Below, in pieces: positions 1 through 7,920 of a DNA stretch of 64,000 bases. The translations under genes were made by a program, and so were the position numbers. This DNA is from Chlamydiia bacterium (GTDB lineage Bacteria; Chlamydiota; Chlamydiia; Chlamydiales; GCA-2402025), in NCBI GenBank assembly GCA_022601395.1, contig JAJACS010000004.1, positions 1 through 64,000 on the forward strand, in the 5' to 3' direction. Position 1 is the stretch's first letter; each line of letters opens with the position of its first letter. The notes below the pieces were generated by a model. That model was not told where the DNA came from. It saw only the letters and a list, made by a program, of their open reading frames with translations, and searched no databases.

Positions 1-747
1 ACTTCTATCAATCTGGTAGAGAGCATCTTTTTCATCCTGATAAAGTATTCCACTGTCTGGAAAATCTCCATCAGGTGCCGCATAAATCCCAGCAAAGCCA
101 GAGGCCTCTTCATCTACCCAATCGAATTTACCATGCAGTACACTTGTTGCAACAAAGCACTGATTCTCAAGAGCCCTCGCCCTTGAGGCAACATGCACTC
201 TATAATAACCCTGCCAATCATCTGTATAACTCGGGCAGAGAAGCAGTTCTGCTCCTTGCTCACAAAGGTTCCTCGCAATAGACGGAAACTCCATATCATA
301 ACAAATCACAACAGCAAGCTTTAATCCACCTACTTCAAATACCTCATACGATCTGCCCTGCGAGACTTCCTTCTCTATTTCAAAGCGTGTACTCATACAC
401 TTGTCTTGAACGTGAAGTTTGCCATCCTTTGTAAAAAGATGTGCTCGGTTATATCTTTTCCCACCTTCTAAAACGACAGTAGTACCTGCGCACACATGAA
501 TTCCAACCTCTTTTGAAAGAGTCGTAAAAAGATCGCAATAATCTTGATAGATCGTATTTAGCTTTTTATAAGAATCTTTAAGAGGATCGTCAAATATCGC
601 AAGCAACTCTAAACCAGCATACTCTGGAAATAACACAAGATCTATACCTTGAGATTTTTTATCCTTGAGTATGACTTCTATTTTATTTCTATACTCAACC
701 AGTGTAGATAAACGATCGAACTGATACCTAAGTGCACAAATTTTCAT
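1..747 (-). CDS. Nitrilase-superfamily amidohydrolase, C-terminus cut by window edge
   Basis: Reading frame opens at ATG 747 and runs off the left edge with no stop, so 249 residues are visible. It is a carbon-nitrogen hydrolase: the Glu-Lys-Cys triad is seen as FPEYAG (E42), VQDKC (K116) and VVICYDMEFP (C149), with the family's usual spacing. Such enzymes hydrolyse amides or nitriles through a Cys thioester; the substrate cannot be told. The start overlaps the stop of the upstream GNAT gene by four bases (ATGA), so the two are probably co-translated. In some bacteria (the YhcX-like type) a GNAT domain and a nitrilase domain occur fused in this same order, so this looks like the split form. 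No signal peptide, so probably cytosolic. The family call is secure; the substrate is unknown. Confidence 0.9.
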   Translation of the reverse strand, partial: MKICALRYQFDRLSTLVEYRNKIEVILKDKKSQGIDLVLFPEYAGLELLAIFDDPLKDSYKKLNTIYQDYCDLFTTLSKEVGIHVCAGTTVVLEGGKRYNRAHLFTKDGKLHVQDKCMSTRFEIEKEVSQGRSYEVFEVGGLKLAVVICYDMEFPSIARNLCEQGAELLLCPSYTDDWQGYYRVHVASRARALENQCFVATSVLHGKFDWVDEEASGFAGIYAAPDGDFPDSGILYQDEKDALYQIDRS

Positions 748-1340
748 GATAACTCTCTTACCCAGCAACAAAGTGGCTTTTCAGTCTCCTTCTCATCCCC
801 ATGCTCCTTCCAAGAAAAATACGCAATCAACCCTCGATTTTTCTCGTATCCCCTCTTCTTCCAAAAACTATCTAGCTGGGAATATCCTCCAGGCTTTCTT
901 GGATCACTTTGGTCTCTTACTACGGCACAAAAACAAATCTTCTTGAACCCACCATGTTTCTTAACATGCTCTTCTCTTTTATCAAAAAACTGATGACCAA
1001 GTCCCCTACCTCTATACTCTTTCTTAAGAACAGATTCAGAAAAATAGAAATAGTCATCTATCTTTTCTCCATTTTCTTTAAACGGTTTAATAACAGCAGC
1101 ATCCTCATCCTTAAGAGGCAATCCCGATGACACTCCTATAACCTTATCCCCATCAAATGCCACAACCATCACAGATTCACTACAATTAGAAAACTTCTTC
1201 AAGTACTGCTCTTCGTAAGTAACATCTCCTTCATACAGATACGGCCACTCTGCAAATACCTCTATCCTTAGCTTCGCTATCTCAGGAATGTATTTTTCTA
1301 CTTCTTTCCCCTTAAAAGACTCTACTCTTAGCATTTGCAT
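744..1340 (-). CDS. GNAT-family N-acetyltransferase
   Basis: 198-residue GNAT protein. The acetyl-CoA binding motif A is visible as KKEYRGRGLGHQFFDKR (R-x-R-G-x-G) near residues 107-123, preceded by the usual beta strands (VMVVAFDGDKVIGVSSG). Acceptor substrate unknown. The start has a good ribosome site (TAGGAGT) just upstream. It overlaps the downstream nitrilase by 4 bp, so the two form a two-gene operon and probably act on the same metabolite; linked GNAT and nitrilase domains are known in other bacteria. About 150 bp separate it from the divergent HAD-like gene. Confidence 0.85.
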   Translation of the reverse strand: MQMLRVESFKGKEVEKYIPEIAKLRIEVFAEWPYLYEGDVTYEEQYLKKFSNCSESVMVVAFDGDKVIGVSSGLPLKDEDAAVIKPFKENGEKIDDYFYFSESVLKKEYRGRGLGHQFFDKREEHVKKHGGFKKICFCAVVRDQSDPRKPGGYSQLDSFWKKRGYEKNRGLIAYFSWKEHGDEKETEKPLCCWVRELS

Positions 1341-1492
1341 ACTCCTATTTAAAAAACGTCAGACTAACAAATGTTTGAATATTCAACAACTTACGAACTT
1401 CAATATTAAAAACATAATATTTTACAAAAAACAAAGGTAACACGTTGTTATTATATTAATTTTTATTTATTAATTAAAAAAAAGGAGCTGTC

Positions 1493-3004
1493 ATGATTAG
1501 AAGAGCAAAGCCACCAGAAGGACCACCTCCCTTTTCAGAAGTGCCTGAAGATCCTAAAGGCGTTAGCAAGAAAGAAGAAGATCCCATTCCTTCAGGAGTA
1601 TTCCAGCGATCTGTAACCGCTTCACAATCTGGAGCTACTGCTGCTAAAGGTCCCGTAGGAGAAGAGCGTCATGTATGCATAAGTCCACAAGTAAGTATCC
1701 CTACAGAAGATAAAGATGAATTTATTAAGCTGTTTTCAGAGTTTTTTGCAGAAAGCTCTGAATCTGAAAATGCTGCACCGAGAGCTTCAGCTCAAGTTCC
1801 TCTATCCGATCGTGTAAACACACTCTCTCTTAAATTCCTTTCTCAAGAAAGAAGGACTGCAAACATCAAGCCTCGCATTGAAGACCGTGGTATAGAAGGT
1901 GATGTTTTTCAACTTGCTCTTGCTCTTAATAATGGCGAAGAAAGAACACGCTTTAATGCCTTTCTTCATCAGAGGGCACCAGAGCTTTGTAAAAAATATG
2001 CCGTGATCCAAGCTGGCTCCACTACTCTTGAAATTGGAATTAAAGGAATCGATAAAGCCTCTCCCATGAGATATTTAGCAACAGAACAAGGACTTACAAC
2101 TGCTCTAGGATCCATTGGCTATAATCCAGGATCAGGACTACTGCAACCAGGCTCTTCAGGATCGATGATCGCAGCTGATTTTGATGGCACTCTTGTTGAT
2201 CCCCCTAAAAAAGGAGAATCACCTCGGAACCAAAACATCGGTAACTCAGCCGCAGGAAAAGATATCATTGCATACCTAAAAGCTGGAGGCATCCTTCTTG
2301 TAAATTCAGGAAATGACATTTCAAGAGTAATTAGTCGAATAAAAGGTCATGTGCCCAAAGAGCTCCTAGGGAACATTCTCGTTGCAGCTTCAGGAGGAAA
2401 TACTCTCTGGGGATTCGATAAGGATGGAAATGAATCAGAAATTACTGCCTTCCGTGAAACAGCTCTTTCTATTCCAACATCAGAAGAACACAGGTTTAAC
2501 TGCATCTATCTCGGGGATGATAAAAGACCTAAAGGAAATGACCGAGCTGGATTTGAATTTGCTGACAAAGAGCACTCCATGTGCGTCGGCACAGACATGC
2601 ACCTTGAACCCGCAGCCCATGAATTCCTCGATGAAGAGCATATCATCAGAGGCGGTCCAGAAGCTTCCGCTCACATATTCAGGGAAGTTCTAGAAGCTGC
2701 AAAAACAGCAGAGCCAACAGATCCTCTGTTTACCTCTGAACGAGTAGCTCTCATTCGCGAGAAAGCAAGAGCATCAAGAGAAAAGGAAATCTCAGAAGTA
2801 TCTGAAGCTTTATCCCCTGTTATTGAAGGCGTTAAAGCTAAAGAAACCCACAGCCCATCTATCCGAGCTGAAATCACAAAGGCATTTGATAAAATCACAA
2901 GGTTTAAAAGACCAGATGGTGCAGAGTCCTACTCCTGGGAAGAAATCCAAGATCTTGCAGCAGGAGAGCCCCTTCTAAGAGAAGCCTTACAAAAATTTGC
3001 ATAA
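1493..3004 (+). CDS. HAD-fold phosphatase-like protein with long disordered N-terminus
   Basis: 503 residues, start supported by AAGGAG seven bases upstream. Residues 1-70 are Pro/Lys/Ser-rich and look disordered. Residues 225-400 carry HAD-superfamily motifs: motif I DFDGT (D229, D231), a motif II Ser in LLVNSGND (S272), and a motif IV-like GDD...GND (341-350). The stretch ASGGNTLWG resembles Cof-type or sucrose-phosphatase-like HADs. The last ~90 residues are charged and probably helical. HAD proteins use motif I Asp as nucleophile to dephosphorylate small molecules; the substrate is not identifiable. The disordered N-terminus and single-gene setting would suit a secreted effector, but that is inference. 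HAD assignment is fairly sure; the first 200 residues match nothing I recognise. Confidence 0.75.
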   Translation: MIRRAKPPEGPPPFSEVPEDPKGVSKKEEDPIPSGVFQRSVTASQSGATAAKGPVGEERHVCISPQVSIPTEDKDEFIKLFSEFFAESSESENAAPRASAQVPLSDRVNTLSLKFLSQERRTANIKPRIEDRGIEGDVFQLALALNNGEERTRFNAFLHQRAPELCKKYAVIQAGSTTLEIGIKGIDKASPMRYLATEQGLTTALGSIGYNPGSGLLQPGSSGSMIAADFDGTLVDPPKKGESPRNQNIGNSAAGKDIIAYLKAGGILLVNSGNDISRVISRIKGHVPKELLGNILVAASGGNTLWGFDKDGNESEITAFRETALSIPTSEEHRFNCIYLGDDKRPKGNDRAGFEFADKEHSMCVGTDMHLEPAAHEFLDEEHIIRGGPEASAHIFREVLEAAKTAEPTDPLFTSERVALIREKARASREKEISEVSEALSPVIEGVKAKETHSPSIRAEITKAFDKITRFKRPDGAESYSWEEIQDLAAGEPLLREALQKFA

Positions 3005-3009
3005 GCATA

Positions 3010-3686
3010 TTCGTAGTAGATCATAATAAAAAGTACTCCATTACAAGCTTTGTTTTTGCAGGGATTACAGTATGTGTAAGCATTTTTGTGATTCTCGTCT
3101 GGGCAATTAGATCAAAAGCACTGATTCAAATCCTTCCCGAGTGGGCTCCTATGCAGTTCAACACCGCCATGCTTTTACTCTTTACCTCTCTTTTTTTTAT
3201 TCTATACCTCCTAAACAAACCGATTGTCTCTATTTGTCTGTCAGTATTTGTACTCGTATTTGCTTTATGCCTTCATTACTGTTTATCTTGACTCTTTGTA
3301 ATACCTGCATGAAATCTAGAAAGTGGGTCGCATCTTGCCTCGCAATCTTTACTTTCTGCATGGCTATCGCTTCTTTTGTAGGATATATAGCCACACACGA
3401 AGAAGCATATGCCTGGGGAGGCTATATAAAACGCTCTTTATCAGTTTTAGATAATACAACTCTTGTTATTTCTGTTGCAGACACAGGAAGAGGCATTCCT
3501 AAAGATCAACAAAGCAAAATTTTTACACAGTTTTTTCAAACAAAGAAAAGTGACGTAGGTAGTGGCCTAGGACTTGGTTTATCAATTTGTAAAAAATATC
3601 TCGATATGATGGGAGGAACTATAACATTTGTCAGTGAAGAAGGAAAAGGAACCACTTTTACTTGCAAAATCCCCATGCACCAATAA
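3010..3686 (+). pseudogene. Decayed sensor histidine kinase
   Basis: Remnant of a membrane sensor kinase. From about 3010 an open frame without a plausible start encodes hydrophobic segments (GITVCVSIFVILVWAIRS, then LPEWAPMQFNTAMLLLF) typical of the N-terminus of multi-TM sensor kinases; it stops at 3291. Another frame, open from about 3141, continues with IASFVGYIATHEEAYAWGGY, a motif that follows those helices in intact relatives. It then jumps straight to the C-terminal half of the ATPase domain: ADTGRGIPKDQQSKIF (G1 box) and GSGLGLGLSICKKYLDMMGG (G2 box). PAS, the His phosphoacceptor domain and the N box are missing. So there is at least one frameshift, one large internal deletion and a lost start. 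A translated fragment (3141-3686) is possible but would not be a working kinase. Confidence 0.8.
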
Positions 3687-3739
3687 CAACTATAAATAAG
3701 TGTTCCTGTTTTTTTAAAAATTCTTATACAGTATGATAT

Positions 3740-4831
3740 ATGAAAGAAAACACTCAAAAGCCCGCTAAATCTCTCTCATTGATTCTACTATGGATATCAA
3801 TCTTGATGTTCTCTGCTGCGAACTCCATCATTGCAAAACTCGGAATTCTTGGAGCACACCACCTGCAAAACGGACGTAACCCTATCTCCTTTTGTAATGT
3901 GCTTTTTACAGCAAACCTCATTGCAGGTATCGTACTCTTTCTTATCCACAGAAAATCATGGAATAAGCAAACTCTATCAACCATACCGGTGAAGTCATGG
4001 TGGCTCATGCTTTTTCTTGCCATAATCTCAGGCGTGATCTCCCCCTCTTTGTTCTTTATCGGTCTAATGCTCACAAAAGTTATTAACGTTGTATTAATCT
4101 CAACACTCGACGTTCCTCTAACTCTTCTTTTTGCTTGGCTGATTCTAAGAGAAAAACCCAGCATCGGAACAGTTGTTGCAGCACTCATTACCATATGCGG
4201 TATCGTAATCACTTTCTTTCTTCATGCTGAAGACATCATGAGTATGGAAATGAGAATGACAATGGCTAACCTTGGTGATGGCTCTCTTGGACACTTTTTT
4301 GCTTCAATTCCTAAAATCGGAGAGATTTGCATTGCGGTTGCTACCTTCTTCACCATCTTCTCTGTAGAATTTGGAAGAAAAGTTTTAAAGGAAGTTCCAA
4401 CTGGCATCTTTAGCGTATTCCGTATGATTGCAGGAGCTGTGATCTTCTTCTTAGTGGTACTGTCTGTATTCGGATGGGTGCACTTTGCAGATGTCTTTAG
4501 CCCTTACCTATGGGGCTGGATGGTGGCGTACGGCGGAGGTATCATCGCACTTGGACTATTCCTTTGGTACAAAGCTATGCAAAATACAAACGCATCTGAG
4601 CTCTCCACTGCAAACTCCGTACAACCCGTTACTGGGATATTCTTTGCCTACCTCATACTTTCTGAAATACCCGATAAAGGACAAATTATCGGTGGTGCTG
4701 TCATTATCGTCGGTATTGCGATAGGTCTTGCTGCAACTCTAATTGCTCAGAAAAAACAAAGAGAGCTAGAAACTCTTCCGAAAATACAACCTTATTCTCC
4801 CAAGAAATCAAGAAGCTATATCGGCTTATAA
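3740..4831 (+). CDS. EamA/DMT-family transporter
   Basis: 363-residue inner-membrane protein with about ten hydrophobic helices in two EamA-like halves. The first half holds SNFLF-like features (NVVLISTLDVPLTLLFAWLILREKP) and the second holds NASELSTANSVQPVTGIFFAYLILSEIP, the conserved end-of-repeat pattern of drug/metabolite transporters. A ~60-residue insert between halves (EDIMSMEMRMTMANLGDG...) is longer than usual. The tail is basic and cytosolic. Substrate unknown; chlamydiae carry several EamA carriers, one of which is reported for S-adenosylmethionine. The 3' end overlaps the convergent SDR gene by six bases that share a palindromic stop (TTATAA). Confidence 0.85.
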   Translation: MKENTQKPAKSLSLILLWISILMFSAANSIIAKLGILGAHHLQNGRNPISFCNVLFTANLIAGIVLFLIHRKSWNKQTLSTIPVKSWWLMLFLAIISGVISPSLFFIGLMLTKVINVVLISTLDVPLTLLFAWLILREKPSIGTVVAALITICGIVITFFLHAEDIMSMEMRMTMANLGDGSLGHFFASIPKIGEICIAVATFFTIFSVEFGRKVLKEVPTGIFSVFRMIAGAVIFFLVVLSVFGWVHFADVFSPYLWGWMVAYGGGIIALGLFLWYKAMQNTNASELSTANSVQPVTGIFFAYLILSEIPDKGQIIGGAVIIVGIAIGLAATLIAQKKQRELETLPKIQPYSPKKSRSYIGL

Positions 4832-5551
4832 AGTTTGACCGCCATCTACTTTGATCACCTGACCTGTAATCCAAGAAGCTTCCTCTGATGATAAAAAGAC
4901 CGCAGCATCAGCTTGGTCTTTCCCTCTGCCGGCTCTTTTTAATGGAATGGTATCATCAAGCGTGACTTCACCCTCAACATATGGAGTTGACCCAGGAGAA
5001 ATCGCATTTACCCTGATTCCATATTCTGCAAGCTCAAGCGCACTACACTTTGTAATCATGTTTAATGCAGACTTTGCAGAAGCATGAGCTATGCGATTCG
5101 GATGAGGTTTTTCTCCAGTCACTGAAGATATATTCAAAACACTCCCTTCTACACCCCTTTTAATGAGGCCTTTTGCAGTAAGCCTAATCAATATAAGCGG
5201 TACAACACTTCCAAGCTTTAAAACACCTTCATATGTTGCTATCGGCACTTCAAGGATACTTTGTGTATCATAGCCACCAGCATTGTTTACAAGAATATCT
5301 ACACCGCCAAGGAAAGACTCTGCGTTAGAAAAAAACGTCTCCACCTCTTCTGTATTTAAAAAATCTGCATAGATCGCTTTTGCTTTACCTCCCACCTTCT
5401 CGATCTCAGAAAGAGTCTTCTCCGCTCCCTCTTTATCTGATCGATAGGAAATCACTACATCCGCTCCTTCTCTTGCAAAAGCTATCGCAATCGCCTTACC
5501 AATGCTTCTGTTTGCGCCTGTCACTATGGCTTTTTTTCCTTTAAGCCTCAT
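4826..5551 (-). CDS. Short-chain dehydrogenase/reductase with Tyr-to-His active site
   Basis: 241-residue classical SDR. The Rossmann motif TGxxxxIG is at residues 11-18 (TGANRSIG), followed by NNAG (LVNNAGG), the catalytic-region Ser (NISSV, S143) and the C-terminal PG/ITGQ..DGG motifs. The catalytic Tyr of YxxxK is replaced: the sequence reads HASAK with His156 (codon CAT) and Lys160. Length is normal for FabG-like enzymes. With Tyr lost it may have altered chemistry, act as a binding protein, or be inactive. It sits 27 bp downstream of an NTF2-like gene on the same strand and is probably co-transcribed. SDR family certain; activity doubtful. Confidence 0.88.
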   Translation of the reverse strand: MRLKGKKAIVTGANRSIGKAIAIAFAREGADVVISYRSDKEGAEKTLSEIEKVGGKAKAIYADFLNTEEVETFFSNAESFLGGVDILVNNAGGYDTQSILEVPIATYEGVLKLGSVVPLILIRLTAKGLIKRGVEGSVLNISSVTGEKPHPNRIAHASAKSALNMITKCSALELAEYGIRVNAISPGSTPYVEGEVTLDDTIPLKRAGRGKDQADAAVFLSSEEASWITGQVIKVDGGQTL

Positions 5552-5578
5552 AATTCTTCCTCCCGTTAAAGATGCAGA

Positions 5579-5929
5579 TTAACTATTCACCTTTTCAAAT
5601 GGACGAGCATCATAAAAAAGCTCTATATGAGAGACAAGGCCATCACGAAAGATCATGACAGATGCAGTAGGGATATTTCCAACAGGCTCTGGGAAAACTA
5701 AATCATATAAGAGCACTGCCTGATCTCCAGATCCAAAACTTGTACGAATATTAAGCTCTTTAAAGAATCCTGCAAAACCCTTAGTCGCTTCCAACACATC
5801 TGCTTTCCCTTTGTGTTTTGCAAGAGGCGCTCTAAACTCAACATCCTCATGCAAATACTTTCCAAGACTTTCTATATCTTTTCTCGCAAGAATCTCATAA
5901 TACTCTTTGATAACAGCTGCATTGTCCAT
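5579..5929 (-). CDS. SnoaL/NTF2-like small protein
   Basis: 116 residues with the cone-shaped NTF2-like pattern: an N-terminal helix pair (AAVIKEYYEILARKDIESLGKYLHEDVEFR), then AP...KGKADVLEATKGFAGFF, and strands ending in DGLVSHIELFYDARPF. Such proteins are small isomerase-, hydratase- or ligand-binding-like domains; no function can be assigned. An upstream AAGAGGTTC-like ribosome site precedes the ATG. It is the first gene of a probable two-gene unit with the SDR enzyme, so the pair may handle one small molecule. Confidence 0.75.
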   Translation of the reverse strand: MDNAAVIKEYYEILARKDIESLGKYLHEDVEFRAPLAKHKGKADVLEATKGFAGFFKELNIRTSFGSGDQAVLLYDLVFPEPVGNIPTASVMIFRDGLVSHIELFYDARPFEKVNS

Positions 5930-5984
5930 ATGAACCTCTTCGAAATCTAAACTTTTAAACGGAATATATTTTCACTTAAAGAAT

Positions 5985-6067
5985 TGCTCGGAGAGGGACT
6001 TGAACCCTCACGACCCAAAGGTCAAGGGATTTTAAGTCCCTTGTGTCTACCATTCCACCATCCGAGC
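5985..6067 (-). tRNA. tRNA-Leu (anticodon UAA)
   Basis: Folds as a class II tRNA on the minus strand. The acceptor stem is GCTCGGA/TCCGAGC with discriminator A at 5985. The D-arm starts TGGTGGAATGGTAGAC, the anticodon stem AGGGA/TCCCT encloses loop CTTAAAA (anticodon TAA), a long variable arm follows, and the T-arm GAGGG-TTCAAGT-CCCTC closes it. The CCA end is not encoded, so it must be added by nucleotidyltransferase. It decodes UUA and, by wobble, UUG. Confidence 0.96.
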
Positions 6068-6126
6068 ATTTATTGGATAAATACTTTGTGGAAATCAACC
6101 ATCTTACACCCGAAGGCTCTTATGAA

Positions 6127-6924
6127 TCAAGAATTCTTATCACCGCTACAGATAACAAGACTCGTATCTTCAATGCGCTTTAGTTCCTTTCTAGCCGCGA
6201 GTTCATTAAGGTAGTTATAGACTCCAGGACAGTTCGGGTTATAGTCATGCCAAAGAACCGTTCCACCTGGCGACAAAACCTTAAAAGCTTTTTCAGTGTC
6301 ATTCTTTACGCAGCTATATGAATGACCCGCATCAATAAAGCAAAAGTCAACAGGACCACTTTCCATAAATTTCCCAAAGTCATAGCTTCTAGAATCACCA
6401 AAGTGCTGAGTGATCTTATCTTCTACCTGAGTACTTACGTACTTTCTTGATTTTTTCTGAGCATCAGTAACGTACTGCACATCATCAGATAACATCTCAT
6501 CATCCATAGCCATTCCCCCATCGGGTAAATCAAGAGTGTGTACAGAAGATCCATCAGGCGCGTTAAGCGCAAGCTGCAACGTGGTGTTTCCATCAAACGT
6601 TCCTATCTCAAGTAAGTTTTTAGGGCATAATATAGCGACGATTGAAGATATAGTGAGAAGTTCTAAATAAGAAACGTTACCATTACGTACTGCATAATTC
6701 TGAAGCTTAACTGGAAGATTTGTATCTATGATCTCAGCTTGCGAAACGGTAGGTATAGCAAGCTCTTGAAGATAGTGCCCATGCTCATAAAGAGCAGAAA
6801 TATTACTCTTAATAACACTCTTAAGCTTACCTGGATACTTGAGTGCAAATAAAAGCACCCTCAACCTACGAGTATGCTTATTAAACCCCTGAACTGTCTT
6901 TATCTTTTCCAGAGACTTGGGCAT
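6127..6924 (-). CDS. Class I SAM-dependent methyltransferase (O-methyltransferase type)
   Basis: 265 residues. Motif I LLEIGTFDGNTTLQLA near residues 107-122 binds SAM; the acidic post-I (HTLDLPDGG) and motif IV FCFIDAGHSYSCVKNDTE with GGTVLWHDYN follow. This matches the Methyltransf_24 type, which in other bacteria often modifies sugars or lipids. Substrate not identifiable. The gene begins five bases after the stop of the hydrolase gene upstream, so they form an operon. tRNA-Leu lies just downstream on the same strand. Confidence 0.82.
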   Translation of the reverse strand: MPKSLEKIKTVQGFNKHTRRLRVLLFALKYPGKLKSVIKSNISALYEHGHYLQELAIPTVSQAEIIDTNLPVKLQNYAVRNGNVSYLELLTISSIVAILCPKNLLEIGTFDGNTTLQLALNAPDGSSVHTLDLPDGGMAMDDEMLSDDVQYVTDAQKKSRKYVSTQVEDKITQHFGDSRSYDFGKFMESGPVDFCFIDAGHSYSCVKNDTEKAFKVLSPGGTVLWHDYNPNCPGVYNYLNELAARKELKRIEDTSLVICSGDKNS

Positions 6925-6929
6925 TATAG

Positions 6930-7868
6930 TTATGATTTTTTGTAAGCTACCACACTCTCTGCAAAAGAAAGAATGTCCTCGTATACATCTTCTCTTCCTG
7001 TGAGCGCATGACTAAGATCTAAGTACCTTCCGTACTTAAGATTCTTTTTATCAGCCTTTTTAAACGCATCTACAACCAGATCAGCACTTTTTACAGGTAC
7101 CATCTTATCTTTTGCTCCATGTACCATAAAGATCGGAACATCAAGACTTAAAAGGTCTTCCATAGGATTGTAGCTTAAGTAAGAATTCCACCACTTATAC
7201 GTTTTGTGAGCATATAGTTTTAAAGAGTCAGGCTTCTTTTGCATTTTCTTCATTTGCTTTTCAATCTCATCAGGCTTCAGAGATTTTCTAATCTTATACC
7301 CAACTTTCTTAACAACATTCTGTGACAGAAGTGCTTCATTCAATTGATAAGTTAACTCTTCAGCAAAAGGAAGTCCCCCTCCAGAGCCAATAAGTATTAA
7401 ACCATTCACCTTGTCTTTATATGTAGTCGCAAGAATCGGAGCAAGCTTACCACCTTCAGATCCCCCTACAAGAATCACATGTGAAGGCTCTTTAATGATG
7501 TCTGCTTTTTGGATTTCTTTGAAGAGAAGGTTATGGTCCACTAGTCTGTTTTCTAAACAATCATATTTCATAAAAATAGACTCGTCATAAGAATCCTTAG
7601 TAATCCCTTCTTTCTCTAAAGATACAAAAGAAAAACCTTTGTCCATGAACTTTTTTGCCAGCTTATGGTGATTCTCATAAACACTTGAATGTTTCGAACC
7701 ATCAATAAAAACAACAAGAGGTGCCTTTTTCTCTGACTCTACATATGAGTAGTATCCTTTTACAAAAGTTCCTCTCTTTCTTTTCAGCGATATCTCTGTG
7801 TCAGATGCACTAAGATGCGTGATAGCTAAAAGAGCTAAACCAAAAAGACTACTATATAACTTAAACAT
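6930..7868 (-). CDS. Exported alpha/beta hydrolase
   Basis: 312 residues with an N-terminal signal peptide (MFKLYSSLFGLALLAITHLSASD), so it probably acts outside the inner membrane. The catalytic set is visible: nucleophile elbow GGSEGG (VILVGGSEGGKLAP), Asp in HGAKDKMVPV and His in LSHALTG. This resembles dienelactone-hydrolase or acyl-hydrolase-like proteins. Natural substrate unknown. Coupled to the downstream methyltransferase (5 bp gap). Confidence 0.82.
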   Translation of the reverse strand: MFKLYSSLFGLALLAITHLSASDTEISLKRKRGTFVKGYYSYVESEKKAPLVVFIDGSKHSSVYENHHKLAKKFMDKGFSFVSLEKEGITKDSYDESIFMKYDCLENRLVDHNLLFKEIQKADIIKEPSHVILVGGSEGGKLAPILATTYKDKVNGLILIGSGGGLPFAEELTYQLNEALLSQNVVKKVGYKIRKSLKPDEIEKQMKKMQKKPDSLKLYAHKTYKWWNSYLSYNPMEDLLSLDVPIFMVHGAKDKMVPVKSADLVVDAFKKADKKNLKYGRYLDLSHALTGREDVYEDILSFAESVVAYKKS

Positions 7869-7920
7869 ACTACCTCTATAAATGAGCCCGCACAGCAGAT
7901 AAGCTATACGGGCAATAAAA

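Noticed and set aside
3754-4212. 152-residue minus-strand open frame
   Set aside because: Lies wholly opposite the EamA transporter; its composition reflects antisense of hydrophobic codons.
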